Shown: positions 12,402 to 23,478, counted from the first letter of the stretch. The stretch: 64,000 nt of DNA from Strongylocentrotus droebachiensis (GCA_035222895.1 JAVYIG010007465.1:1-64000), one strand, 5' to 3'. Notes: a model not told the origin generated them from the letters alone. Made by a program: numbers and translations.

Positions 12402-13332
12402 CACTGTCGCTCATAAAGGTGGAATATATTTTTTTTATCCCAATTTATGGAATTATTTTAAAAATAATTTAAAAATAATAGATCTAGATAATAGTATACA
12501 TTCTCAGATTTTATTGAACAATAATTTGCCAATGTGTGTTTTGCGTGACTGCTAAAGCATGTGTATGCTACTATGCTTATCAACTAGGGGACCTATGCCC
12601 TTAAGTCATAAATGACAGTAATGTGGATTAATGCCCCACAAAAGGGCACTAATATAGCACATCGACACGGTTTTGATCCTGGGGCCTCACAGTTACGAGG
12701 CCATTGCTTTGTCACTGAACCATGACTGTACGAAGCGGGGGCTAGGGTAGGGGGCAGTTTCCATAAATAAAATAAAAAACAGAAAATGCAATAAATTTTC
12801 AATAATTTATTGCATTTTACCCCGGTTCCCAACATAAAAAAATCTTCTGTGTGCCCATGCCTTGAGCCATAATGCATGGCCGTCAAGAAGATTTTTTTTA
12901 TTTTGGGGACCGGGTAAAATTCAATAAATTATTGAAAAATTATTGCATTTTCTGTTTTTTTTTTAATTTATGGAAACTGCCCCCTACCCTAGCCCCCGCT
13001 GCGTACAGTCATTGTTCAGTGACAAAGCAATGGCCTCGTAACTGTGAGGCCCCAGGATCAAAACCGTGTCGATGTGCTATATAAGTGCCCTTTTGTGGGG
13101 CATTAATCCTCATTACTGTCATTTATGACTTGAGGGCGTAGGTCCCCTAGTTAATGAGCATAGTAGCATACACATGCTTTAGCAGTCCCGCAAAACACAC
13201 ATTGGCAAATTATTATTCAATAAAATCTGAGAATGTATACTATTATCTAGATCTATTATTTTTAAATAATTTTTAAAATAATTCCATAAATTGGGGTAAA
13301 ACTAAAATATTCCACCTTTATGAGCGACAGTG
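12402..13332. mobile_element. Palindromic (foldback) element flanked by TA
   Basis: Left end CACTGTCGCTCATAAAGGTG and right end CACCTTTATGAGCGACAGTG are inverted copies, each flanked by TA (12400-12401, 13333-13334), as expected for a Tc1/mariner-type target. The two arms (~440 bp each) are near-identical inverted copies through to a centre near 12850-12890 that contains GCCTTGAGCCATAATGCATG. No transposase is present. Half copies lie at 31362-31802 and 37112-37390. Confidence 0.9.
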
Positions 13333-13334
13333 TA

Positions 13335-13650
13335 TATTGTAATACGCAACACAGATATTATGTCATTTTAGTTTGAAAAAACTCAAACAAAATCTTTAGA
13401 AAAACTGGCCCTTATGAGTATCCGTACAAACACAAGAGCTGCTGGTACGTGGTAGGGCTATGTAGGGGTACAGCCTGTACCTTACATTATATGGTCATTG
13501 GATTGGTTAAAAGTTGTTCTCATTTCATCAGTTTACTTTAGAGAGGTGGCAAACAGAAGCATACATTGCATGCTAATGGCTCATCACAATACAAGAATGT
13601 TACTGCGATATTGTGCTCTATTCACTATTTTTGTGTAATATTCAACTAAG
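13335..13650. other. Spacer, nothing recognised
   Basis: Short stretch between two inserted elements with no supported feature. Confidence 0.4.
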
Positions 13651-13653
13651 TTA

Positions 13654-13982
13654 TGCTATGGTCACATTACCCAAAAGTAGCCTACTCGGCCGCCGAGCGG
13701 CGAGTTTTTAACCAATTCTGCCCGGCGGCTGCCCGGCCACCTAGCGGCAGCCGCCCAGGCACCGCTCGTTTTTAGGGCATCGCTTGGTCGCCGCTGAAGT
13801 TTTAGCGCGGAGTTAAAATTTGGGCGGCGCCTGCTAACTTTTCACTCGCCGCTCAAAATACGCTCGGTGCCTGGGCGGTCGCCGCCCGGGCACCGACCTA
13901 ATTGCTGGGCGATGCCTAAATTCCAGCAGTGACCGAGCAGGCTACTAATCGGTCGGTCGCTGCTCAGATTTGTGACCATAGC
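13654..13982. mobile_element. GC-rich MITE with TTA target duplication
   Basis: Terminal inverted repeats TGCTATGGTCACA (left) and TGTGACCATAGC (right) are flanked by TTA on both sides (13651-13653, 13983-13985). The interior is unusually GC-rich and built from CCGCCGAGCGGCGAG / GGGCGGTCGCCGCCCGGGC motifs that are themselves inverted repeats. A 3 bp TTA duplication fits the PIF/Harbinger group. There is no transposase. Confidence 0.75.
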
Positions 13983-14719
13983 TTAAGACCTGAAAGCGTT
14001 TATTAATAAGGGAGTTTACAGATAGCACATGGTACATAATATGACCCCAAATATCCACAGATCTTTTATACATGGAGAAGTTCCACTTTGAGCATCTTAG
14101 AATAATAACTGCCAAAGTCCGAGATGTGCTTCATGAATACCTTTTGTTTGACCTCTTGAAAAGAATACTTCCACTTGCGTATCATAGAATGTACCGTTGG
14201 TGCATACATTAATAATGTTACATAACTTTCATGAGCGCATATCTAGTATTCATCTCTGTGGGTTTTACCATTTTGGTACAAATAACCTTTATCTGCCCAT
14301 GCGCAGATTGTATCTGGAAACTCCCTTATTGTGTGATATCCAATGATAAAGCTTAATGCCTCATTCATAGTCATTCATTGTAGAACTTTAAAGTTGAACA
14401 CCCAATAAGAGTTTCATTATAATATCGATGGAAATCTTATAATGTGCAGAATACAATAAATGTTTTTAATAAAAAAATATATGACCCCACATAGGCACAA
14501 TGACTAATCAAAGTTTGTCACTACACCCCACTTAATCTAAGGTAATTCAGAGGTCAAATTAAGCCTGTAATTTATGACGTCACAGAATTTCTATGCAGTG
14601 CTACAAAGACAAGCCTACACATGAGCCTACATCAATAGGAAAGGGGCTTTAGTTGCTGATGTGGTACTGGTTGTCCTATTACTGTAGTTGTATAGTAGGA
14701 ATATGCATGAAAAGAAATA

Positions 14720-16880
14720 ATACTTGGTCCTAAAATGTGTCTAGAAGACTTGCATCTGTCAACGATCTTCCCGTAGTTGATGCTTTATACCATAAACAAT
14801 GCATAGTGAACTATAAAACTGAAAAACAAATACCAATGGTATACTCTGTGAGCACAAGCACTTCCAAAAAGGCTAAAACTGGCCGACCTAAGGATGAGGT
14901 AAAGTTGACTGCATTCTTAAAGTAGTTAAGTTCCCGGAGGAAAATGATGAGGAACAAACAGCAGTAGTTGATCACTAAGATGCAAGAGTATTTACTGGAT
15001 ACAGATCATGAGCCCTACAGTGGGGTATACATGAAAAAGGAAATACAGGGGCACTTTGGTGAGAGAATTGTTATAACTGAACTGAACGGAAAGAACAACA
15101 AACCAAAGCAGGAGAAAATGAGGATCATAAGGACTGCTGCCTCACCGTATAAAGAATGACGTCAAGCTAAATAAAATTGCAAGTGACGCGTTTACCCAAC
15201 TCCTGCTGAAATGTCGTCTACCACTGCTGTACTTTAATTTCTCACAGATTACCTGCAAGCGCTATAGAGGAACATGTTTGTTTGCAAAAAGGTAGATGTG
15301 ATGCTGGCATCTATTGGGCAAGCAATACGTCCAAGGGTTCTCCTTGCTCCTCTTCAGCTTGGACTTGGATTACAAATACATCATCAATTCTCATCTCGCT
15401 TTCTGATCGACACACTGCATGCGGCAAACAATATAATTATTGCAAACAATGTCGACCATAATATCGACACTCCTGAGGTACTTTCCACAGAGGACATTGC
15501 TACTGTTGGACGTATCAACATTAAATACTTCAATGCATCTACAACTGTACAACCTCTGGTTTACTAGCCGATTGTGAATCGGGGAACAGAAGATCCAACA
15601 TTTAACCTTGATGTGTTGTTGAAGACTTGAAGACATCTATACTACTGCGGTTCCCAAGGCCCGGAAAGATTCAGATGGTAAACAACGGTAAACAACTACC
15701 CAGGATTGTCATTTGTTTTTGCTTCTCCCCATGATTGACATGAATCCTAGTGATCAATCCTGTGTTTACTCCACTCTGCGTTTTGTTTGTGCCCGTGCTA
15801 AATATTATAATATAATTATACTATACACCTGTTCTGACTTTTGATCAGCCGCTGTGCATGGCATTTGATGACGGGCTCAAGACTCCAGGAACTTCTTGAA
15901 GTAGTGTATGCCATATGCTGGGTGGAAAGGCGATCTCTAGAGTTGTGCGGGGCCATTTCCTCGTTGATGCTGCACTAATACCATGCTGATAGCATACTTG
16001 TATAACATACATCTGCCACGAGTACAAACAACCTTCGGAAGTTCCTATAGTGATCACTATAGGAACTTCCAGAGGTTGTTCAGCACCCAGGTGTTCCATG
16101 TGGAGCAGATTCCTGGAATTAATTGTGATGCAACAGAATTTTAAAGCCGCAGTTCTTGTCGGTGATGACACAAACCTTCTCATCTTGCTGATCTTCTACG
16201 CTGATCTGAATGCGAAGAACTTTTTGTTTGCACCTGATCAGCCCAAGGCAAACTCCAAGAAGAACCGAAGATGTAATATGAAACAGCTGAAGGAAACTCT
16301 AGGAAGATAGTGTGTGTGTGACTACTTTCTCTTTGTCCATGTGCTTCTGTGCTGCAACACAACGTCTCGCATATTTGGACTAGGGAAAGGGGTGCAGCAC
16401 TGAAGAAAATCATGAAGAATTACGTCTTTTGTGAGCTTGCCATATGGTACGTCAGCCAGCATCAGACCTGAAGGAGACCATTATTACAACTGGAGTGAAG
16501 ACACTCGTATGCCTGTGACTCAACAGAAGTATTGCGTAAAGGTATCATTAATATTGTCTGCCTTAATTAGAAGCAAAGACTTTGCCAAAAACTTCAGCAG
16601 CAAGAAAGTTCCACAGTCTGGGTGTATACTATCAGATATCAGAATAGACAGGAATGGCAGACAACCTGACATCGGGAGACTGAGTTGGCAGGTCATGGAT
16701 GGGAAATATCTTCCAATAAAAACTGATAAAACACCAGCACCCGCATCACTCCTTAAGGTCATCAGATGTGGATGCAAGAAATACTGTGCAGCCAAGAAAT
16801 ACATGTGCCGGAAGTATGGCCTCCAATGTTCAACAGCCTGCATTGATTGTTCGCGGCACTAGTTGCACCAACTCACCACC
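14720..16880 (+). pseudogene. Decayed gene of an uncharacterised multicopy invertebrate family with Cys-rich C-terminus
   Basis: Successive plus-strand frames carry pieces in the order expected of one protein. They are SVNDLPVVDALYHKQC (14750-14810), GRPKDEVK and a shifted EENDEEQT (14880-14960), a block with HFGERIVITELNGK (about 15050-15100), a 'VLVGDDTNLLILL' stretch (about 16150-16200) like a PIN/NYN-type acidic core, and a C-terminal CGCKKYC...CRKYGLQC cysteine cluster. Stops and frameshifts separate them. For example one extra base after the last TGT-TCG turns the expected CRGTSC into a stop at 16859-16861. I recall this arrangement from unnamed, repetitive invertebrate proteins that seem to travel with transposons. 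No function is known to me. It lies between the inverted repeats at 12017 and 17794. Confidence 0.6.
16028..16082. repeat. 54 bp near-perfect palindrome inside the decayed gene
   Basis: AACAACCTTCGGAAGTTCC, then TATAGTGATCACTATA, then GGAACTTCCAGAGGTTGTT. The 27 bp arms match at 25 positions with no spacer. It interrupts the reading frame and looks like a local inverted duplication. Confidence 0.85.
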
Positions 16881-17492
16881 ATTAGAACTAGAACTTGATG
16901 CTACTACTAATCAGCATGCCACATAAATGTATGTTTGTTGGAGACTACCAATTACTCTAATCAACTTAAAATATGTATACCAAACTGTAGGCCTCATGAT
17001 CTGCATCCTGTAATAACAACTGAACTGGGATTTTAAACCAACATACACATATTATAGCTGCTCTGAAATGCACTATAAGGTGAGAATCAACACAAAACTT
17101 ATGCAAATTAACCCATTTTTTTTTGGAAAATGTATGTGTATATGCAAATTAAAGAACCAAATTATGATACATTTGAAACATAAACATATTTTACGACATG
17201 AATAAGCGTTGTCGCAATTATTCTGAATATACAAGAAATATAAGTATAATAAATTCTCTACAAAAATGCTTAAATTGGCAGCCATTTTGAATTCAAGCAG
17301 ATTGAAACACTCGTGCAACTGGGCATATGAAACCTTGTGCAAACAAAAGCATTCCAGGAAATACAATTTTAGACTTTCAGATTACACCCAAAGTATGCTA
17401 AAAGGTATGTATATATGGTGAATAATTTGACCAAATCTAGGAAAATTAAACCCTAGAATTGGTGGCCATTTTGGATTTATGTAAATTTGACA
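16881..17492. other. Interior of the inverted-repeat-bounded segment, no gene
   Basis: AT-rich DNA with repeated TATGCAAATTA motifs. Nothing coding is seen. Confidence 0.4.
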
Positions 17493-17587
17493 CACTTCCA
17501 CTACGCGGATTTTGTCGGACTTTTAGTATGTCATTTTGGGGACCTTACTAGAATGCATTGCAGTGAAAAATATTTTATTGCAATTTG
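17493..17587 (+). repeat. Extra partial copy of the inverted-repeat arm
   Basis: CACTTCCACTACGCGGATTT through ATTTTATTGCAATTTGTTT duplicates the distal half of the right arm (17690-17790) in direct orientation. The right border therefore carries one and a half copies in tandem. Confidence 0.8.
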
Positions 17588-17794
17588 TTTAGTGCCACAA
17601 CAGCCCATACAAGTTGAACAATATGACAAATCTATGTAAAATTTTCGAAATAGCGGCCATATTTGTTTTTTTATGCAAATTAGGGTCACTTCCACTACAC
17701 GGATTTTTTCGGACTTTTAGTATGTCAGTTGGGGGGACCTTACTAAAATGCATTGCAGTGAAAAATATTTTATTGCAATTTGTTTGACCTCAAA
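17588..17794 (+). repeat. Right arm of ~200 bp inverted repeat
   Basis: Inverted partner of 12017-12214. It starts TTTAGTGCCACAACAGCCCA and ends GCAATTTGTTTGACCTC. Confidence 0.8.
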
Positions 17795-19729
17795 ACACAA
17801 TATTCCTAGCCTACAAGTGGTTATTTGGTCATAAACACTTGATTTACAGAGGTAAGTGGAATCACGTTACTCCAGTCGCGTGATAAATTGGTGTTTTTAG
17901 GTTAGATAAAAACGTGAACAGGAGTACCTTTTTTGTTTAAATGAAGGTACGTGTCGATAACGTTTAAATCTAGTTCAAAAGGCACCATACTTTAAAATCA
18001 CTTAAAATACACTCCCAAAAGAGGTTCTTTTTTAGTGTTCTGTTTATTGGGTATATACTCGCGCGTCCATCACACGGCATCATGTACAACAATTGTGCGA
18101 ATATTAAGGTGTGGCGATCGGCATATTCTGTACCAAAAAAGCTACCTGTATATACCTCAGTATAGCTTGTGCGGTTGTAATTATAGAATATAGGCATATA
18201 CACACTTACCTGACTTATTCCTTGACCTTCTGAATTGAATAACGAAATCGATGTGCTAATATATATATAACAGTAGGCTTCTACAGTCAACCTTGCACAT
18301 GCATATAGAAGTCTGTACTTGACACGGAGCGGGTTTTTCTCTTCATAAATTATAGCAGTGACTCACCTACACTATGTACTGGTATGCGTCAGTACTATCC
18401 TAAGCGAGAAGCGAATAGCAGACGATCTGGATGTAGAACAGATCGGCAATTCACCGTCCTGCCTCACATTGTGATGACAGGAAGAGGAGGCGATATTACT
18501 TTTAAAAGCCGGTCCGACTGCAAAGTTTTAAATATGGCTATATAAAAATGATTTTGAATGAGAGGGTATTTTGAACATATATATTCACGATACTGTTGAG
18601 TGTAAAAGGTCACTATAGAGGGGGAAACAAGAGAAGAAAAATGCTTTAAAATATCATGAAGGCATGATCGTATATCTATAGGACTGAAGAGGTCTCGAAA
18701 TAGTTCAAGTTATTACAAACTATACTTTTGATCTTCAAATTGTCTATTCCCTCTGCCAGGATTAAGGCCTGTACATATCGATATTGTGGAGCAGTGAATA
18801 TGTAATATTCTCATTGTGAGAAAAATACTTGCCTGATGAAATATTCTTCGACAAAGTTTGCTCCTCTACCTAACATATACACATTAACTAATCGTTATCC
18901 TAACCCTTTAACCGCAACATAAAACCTGATTGTAGACCTAAAACTATTCCTCACATACAAACTCAATTGTTAAGCGAACCCTAACCCTATATCATTAGCA
19001 ATCAGAAATTAATTGTCATCAAATGCCTTCAAATAAAGAGGACAAAACGAATGGCATTGGGATTTTCCGCCATACAACGTACCGTCCTGTCCCCCTTACT
19101 CTCCCCCCTTACCAGCGGATTACTGGCACACAGTCGGTTAGGAGACAAGGAGATGTGACAAAATAATAATATTAGTGCAGTACCCAGCATATAATTTAGT
19201 AGACTGCGCCCACTCTCCAGTTTAAAGGTCCAATAAACATCAATGCAAATTGATCTTGAGGACACTATAGGGTACTTTGACACTCAGGGTCATCCCCCTC
19301 ATCTCGCACTGGAAAGATCCCCATCCCCTATTCATTCATCTCTTGATACGCCTATAGATTGCTGAATAAAATTGCCAATGGCTTGCGACTAAGCGTCTTT
19401 TTTTTTCTCGGTCCTGGTAAAATTCTTGAAAGTAGTTATGGAATTTCATAACACAGTATGGGAAAGATGTAATTACTTTCAAAACTTTTTAAATACTAAA
19501 TTAATGCTTGATCAAACCCTGGATACGCCACTGTTGTGTTTACATCACTATGTCCAGCCCACGCATTTAGCATACAATGATGAATGGAAACAGCTAGTTG
19601 CTTCTTATGGAAAACTGCTCTTGGTTTCATGACTTACACTACTACTTTAAACGAAAATACAATTGAATTCAAGCGAAAGCAAAAATTACACTCAAGCAAA
19701 CAAAGAGCTTAATGGTCTTTCGTCGCTCA
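17795..19729. other. Intergenic DNA, no gene recognised
   Basis: No supported coding sequence. Scattered CCTAACCC-like words near 18898 and 18978 are too few to call a telomeric repeat. Short open frames (up to 106 codons) show no domain or signal. Confidence 0.45.
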
Positions 19730-19732
19730 TAA

Positions 19733-20414
19733 AGGCCCGGTCCCACTGCACTTACGGATGCAAAGAGGATGTAAAACGTAAAAAAAATCTTGCCATCCGT
19801 TGGAAAACGCTATGCATCCGTTGTGTACTCATTGCATACGTGTTTCATACGCTCTATCCATCGAGCATCCGTCCACTGTCATTTCATCCGCGCAAAAAGT
19901 TTTGAGCTGCACAAAACTTTTAGAACGGATGAACTTCCGCCGTGTACGATGTAAATCCGCGACAAATACGAGCAACAAACGTTCTATGTCCGTTATCATC
20001 CGTTAAACGTCCGCTGTATCCTCTCTGCATCCTCTGGGCATCCTCGCAACTCACATCCGCTGCAGCTGAAAACGGAAAGAGGGAGGAAAGATAAGGTACA
20101 TGGAACGTCTATACATCGTTAGTAGCACGGAAATAGAAAGGATGTAAGCGTATGCATCTCGTATATAAAGTATTCAAAGCTGTCATCCACTTCCATCCGC
20201 TTTCATCCGCTAGGCTTCCGATGAACATCCGTTTAACATCCCCGCTACATACTACCCACGTCCGTTATTTTCCGTTCTGTTTCCGCAAATTTTCGCAATT
20301 TTTTTCCATTTCTGGAGCGGATGAAAACGGATGGAGCCACCCCCGAAATTTTGCTCGTCCGCTGTGTCCTTTATGCATACGTTTTGTGTCCATCGGCCAG
20401 TGGGACCGGGCCAT
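19733..20414. mobile_element. Harbinger-like MITE rich in CATCCG motifs
   Basis: Inverted ends (A)GGCCCGGTCCCACTG and CAGTGGGACCGGGCC(AT) are flanked by TAA on both sides (19730-19732, 20415-20417). The interior carries dozens of CATCCG / CGGATG words in both orientations, so it can fold extensively. Ends and the 3 bp target duplication fit PIF/Harbinger non-autonomous elements. No transposase is encoded. The element ends about 365 bp upstream of the Ig-receptor start codon. Confidence 0.85.
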
Positions 20415-20781
20415 TAACAACCTACCAAGTGACTCTAGCTTCCAGTTTATCGGTACTTAATTCGTTCGGTAGAAATTAAATGGAACCTTTTGATAGCAGG
20501 TTGTTTCGGCAAGGACATTACGAAATACAAATATGATCTATATTTCATGCATTCAACGGAATAAATTTATCAAGTGAGGATATTTTCCACATTGGTTATG
20601 ATAATGTAACGACCTTGGAAATAATCATTCTTATATGTAAACGAATGGAGAAGAACTATGCAGTTACTTTCCAACTGTTTCGGTTCTTCGAAATACTGAC
20701 AAAGGAAACAAAGTTGGACAATATTTTACCTTGAGAAAGTGATTGAACTATTATCATTTTGCTGTGATTTAAACTGCAGAC

Positions 20782-22257
20782 ATGGGTATTTTCATTCTAT
20801 CTACAACTTTTATGATATGCGTGACTTGGTCTACAATATTTCCTCCTGGGTCTGCTACTTCCATAAAGAAAGCTTTAAACACCGGGGATGGCATAACCCT
20901 GGATTGTGTAACCGATTGGAATCCAAATATTACTCTATACTGGATTCAGAGAACAGTAGGATCATTACAAAACAGGTACATAGCAACCGCTGGTCCCCAA
21001 AATGAGAAGGGGTTCTTCTGGCAACGTTTCCGAGATAAATCAAGTTTTTCGTACAGCTATGAAAACGTTTTCTCGAGTGAGATGAAAATTGCTCTTGCAC
21101 TCAACATATCCAATATAGCTGAGCAAGATTCAGCTAACTACACCTGTGTTTCATTTAAAAAGGGATCACTCGAACCACAATTGTTGTATACGTATGATGT
21201 CCGCGTCATCGATTGCATATGTTCTTTGGAATCAAATGTGGTATGTGATCTTTTCGGGTTACATTTGAGTGATCCTTTAGCGGTATCTATCAGAGTTGAT
21301 GTAAGAACTGTCACAGGGATGGTTAACAATAGCCGTTTAGAATTATCATCAAGGCTTTTAAATGAATCAACACCCCACCATTCTATTGAACTATCGTCAT
21401 CTGATGGCATCCTATCAAATATTTCCTGTACTCTTCCGACTGAGTCTAGCCAGTCGTCCACGCAGGCAATGACGACATTCTTCCCCACCAAAACTCACCT
21501 ATCATCGACTAACACAGTGACTATGATCTTCCCAACTCATCCTGACCCGTCATCTACAAGGAAGACTACTTCGGCTTTCTCCTCCCAGGCTAATCTGTTC
21601 CCCTCCCAGCCTAACCCGTCACCAACACAGAACAGGGCTTTGGTCCTCCCCTCTCAGCCTAAACCGTCATCCACACAGAAGACGACTTCGGTCTTCCCCT
21701 CTCAGCCTAAACCGTCATCCACACAGACGACGACCACGATCTTCCCCTCCCAGCCTAACCCGCCACCCACACGAAACAGGGCTTTGGTCTTCCCCTCTCA
21801 GGCTAAACCGTCATCAACGCAGAAGACGACCGTCTTCCCCTCCCAGCCTAAACCATTATCCACACAGAAGACGATCACGGTTTTCTCTACCCAGCCTGAC
21901 CCATCACCAGATACCTCATCAGAGTATTCCACTTCTCTTTTTCCAAATACGACACCACCACCCTTCTGGCAGCCTTCAACCCCAACTGCTGTAGGTTCAC
22001 AAATGGAAGACAGCACATCCGAGCCGAGCACAACAACACCAACATTGATGTATACCACTCAGGGACAACACGGTATCACAACCTACCAAAGTGGGTCCAG
22101 CAGAAAGATAACCATTGCGTTTTCCATAATTATAATAACTGCACTCTCTGTTCTTGTGACATTAGTCGTTTTGGTGATGATTAAGAGGAGGAAGTTGAGA
22201 TCGCAAGCTGGTCAACTGGACGTAGGAGAATTGGAAGGCTGTCATTTTACACGTGAG
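20782..22257 (+). CDS. Exon a of the Ig receptor: signal peptide, Ig domain, stalk, TM
   Basis: 492 codons, read in one frame up to the donor GAG/GTAAGTATT. Without splicing the frame would stop seven codons later (VSIPSKA), which could be a short-tailed isoform. The ATG at 20782 is preceded by TTTAAACTGCAG/AC and followed by a good hydrophobic leader. Confidence 0.8.
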
Positions 22258-23478
22258 GTAAGTATTCCATCCAAGGCATAATAATTCAATATTGCAATCA
22301 TATCTACATTTCTGCACTAAGCACTTATGGTATATATAAATATGTATACAATGACGGTAAATTATAATACATGATTTTCAGATGATATATTAGATCGGAA
22401 GCTTTGAATAGATAAATCAAGGTTGCATTTTCGTTGATGTCCATTAATTAACAAAAAATTGCGTATCCAAATAGAATTAATAGGCTTAGAAGTGATGAGA
22501 AATATAATTATAATTAAGTAGTATGAGAGTTATCATCGAGAGAGTTAAGTCTAATTTGCAAGAATGTGGAAGATTTACATGGCAAACTCTCAAGTCTATT
22601 TTATGCGAATAAAAGGAATAACATTGTTAACGAAATGCATGATATACATATACAAGTGTCCCATCCTACCATGACAGTTAAACCTATATATATGCTGGCC
22701 AATTGGAATTATCGCTCATACTTTGTATTACATTATACCAAAACTATTTTTTGTTCTTGTAATGTTGTTTTTTGCCTTTTTTCATGAGTGTCTTTTCAAT
22801 AATATATTTTTTCAATCCCGTTTTATATCTAATGACAAATATCAGGGCACAGTCAACATGACACGAAATCCCATGCATGACGGAAAAGAAGACAGCGCCC
22901 TCCCGTACCCGAAGAGGGTACAACACACCAATGAGGCCTCACCCAGTCCTGGTGACTATGAAGAGGTCGACGGCTTTCTTCAAGGTGAAGACAACTCGTG
23001 TAACACTGTACCAAACGTTGAAAACGAGTATACGTACTTGTATATGGCTCCCTTGGAGAGAGACGTTGACATGGGCGATTACACGGCTCTCATCGTTTCA
23101 GACGAGAAAGCGTCCGGTTACTTGACTCCAAACGTTTCAGAAGAGCAGGCGTCCGGTAACTTGGCTCCAAGCGTTACGGGCGAGAACAGGGAGAACTATA
23201 CGTTTATGGGTCCCATTGCAGGCGACGTCGAGAGCAATGTGGAAGGTTACGTAGTTTGCAACGTCACAAGAGATGGGGGTGAGAAGGTTTACCCGGTGCC
23301 CAACGTTACGGGGCTTGGTGCTTCTCGAATCACTTTATCAAACATGAACGAAAATGATTACCTCGTTCCCAACGTACTACCTGTTATCCAATGTCGATAC
23401 GACTTGCTCCTCCCTGGTGGAGGGCGCAGGAATTTTGAGACTCATGGGGATGAGGTGGAGGAGAGCTGTTTCGTCTAA
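20782..23478 (+). CDS. Ig-domain, mucin-stalk transmembrane receptor with multi-tyrosine tail (2 exons)
   Basis: Join 20782-22257 and 22846-23478; 702 residues, phase-0 intron with donor GAG/GTAAGT and acceptor ATCAG/GGC. Seen: signal peptide (1-25); one V/I-type Ig domain with C42, W54 and the DSANYTC motif ending at C122; a Cys-bearing linker (140-230); a Ser/Thr/Pro stalk (about 230-435) with repeats like FPSQPKPSSTQKTT and several N-glycosylation sites; a transmembrane helix at 443-467 followed by KRRK; and a 235-residue cytoplasmic tail. The tail carries YEEV530, YTYL554, YLYM556, YTAL571, YLTP584, YTFM610, YVVC627, YPVP641, YLVP664 and YDLL677. In known families YxxM recruits PI3K, YxxP recruits Crk/Nck SH2 domains and YxxL is ITIM/ITAM-like. 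The inference is a cell-surface phosphotyrosine-signalling receptor, perhaps immune. I do not recognise an orthologue. CTGCAG just before the ATG could be the acceptor of a 5' UTR exon. Confidence 0.8.
21540..21905 (+). repeat. In-frame ~42-45 bp coding minisatellite (stalk repeats)
   Basis: Units of CTCCCAGCCTAAACCGTCAT-type DNA followed by CCACACAGAAGACGACT encode FPSQPKPSSTQKTT-like repeats. Unit lengths are 14-15 codons and all keep the frame. About eight units are recognisable, and nearest neighbours are more alike than distant ones. Confidence 0.8.
22258..22845 (+). other. Intron of the Ig receptor gene
   Basis: 588 bp, GT-AG, phase 0. AT-rich with a T-rich tract upstream of ATCAG. No embedded element was recognised. 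Confidence 0.7.
22846..23478 (+). CDS. Exon b of the Ig receptor: cytoplasmic phosphotyrosine tail
   Basis: 210 codons plus TAA. The tail contains degenerate repeats of a 'Y-x-x-P-N-V' theme (VPNVENEY, YLTPNVS, YPVPNVTG, YLVPNVLP) and acidic spacers, so it looks like a duplicated docking module. It ends in ...EESCFV. The frame is continuous with exon a. Confidence 0.75.
   Translation, partial: GTVNMTRNPMHDGKEDSALPYPKRVQHTNEASPSPGDYEEVDGFLQGEDNSCNTVPNVENEYTYLYMAPLERDVDMGDYTALIVSDEKASGYLTPNVSEEQASGNLAPSVTGENRENYTFMGPIAGDVESNVEGYVVCNVTRDGGEKVYPVPNVTGLGASRITLSNMNENDYLVPNVLPVIQCRYDLLLPGGGRRNFETHGDEVEESCFV

Noticed and set aside
16028..16082. FRT site from vector contamination
   Set aside because: The spacer is 6 bp and palindromic, not the 8 bp asymmetric spacer, and the palindrome is wider than an FRT site, with pseudogene sequence on both sides.
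22566..22840. Coding extension upstream of Ig receptor exon b
   Set aside because: The frame is open to 22723, but the acceptor at 22844-22845 joins in phase with exon a and the upstream part is T-rich intron.
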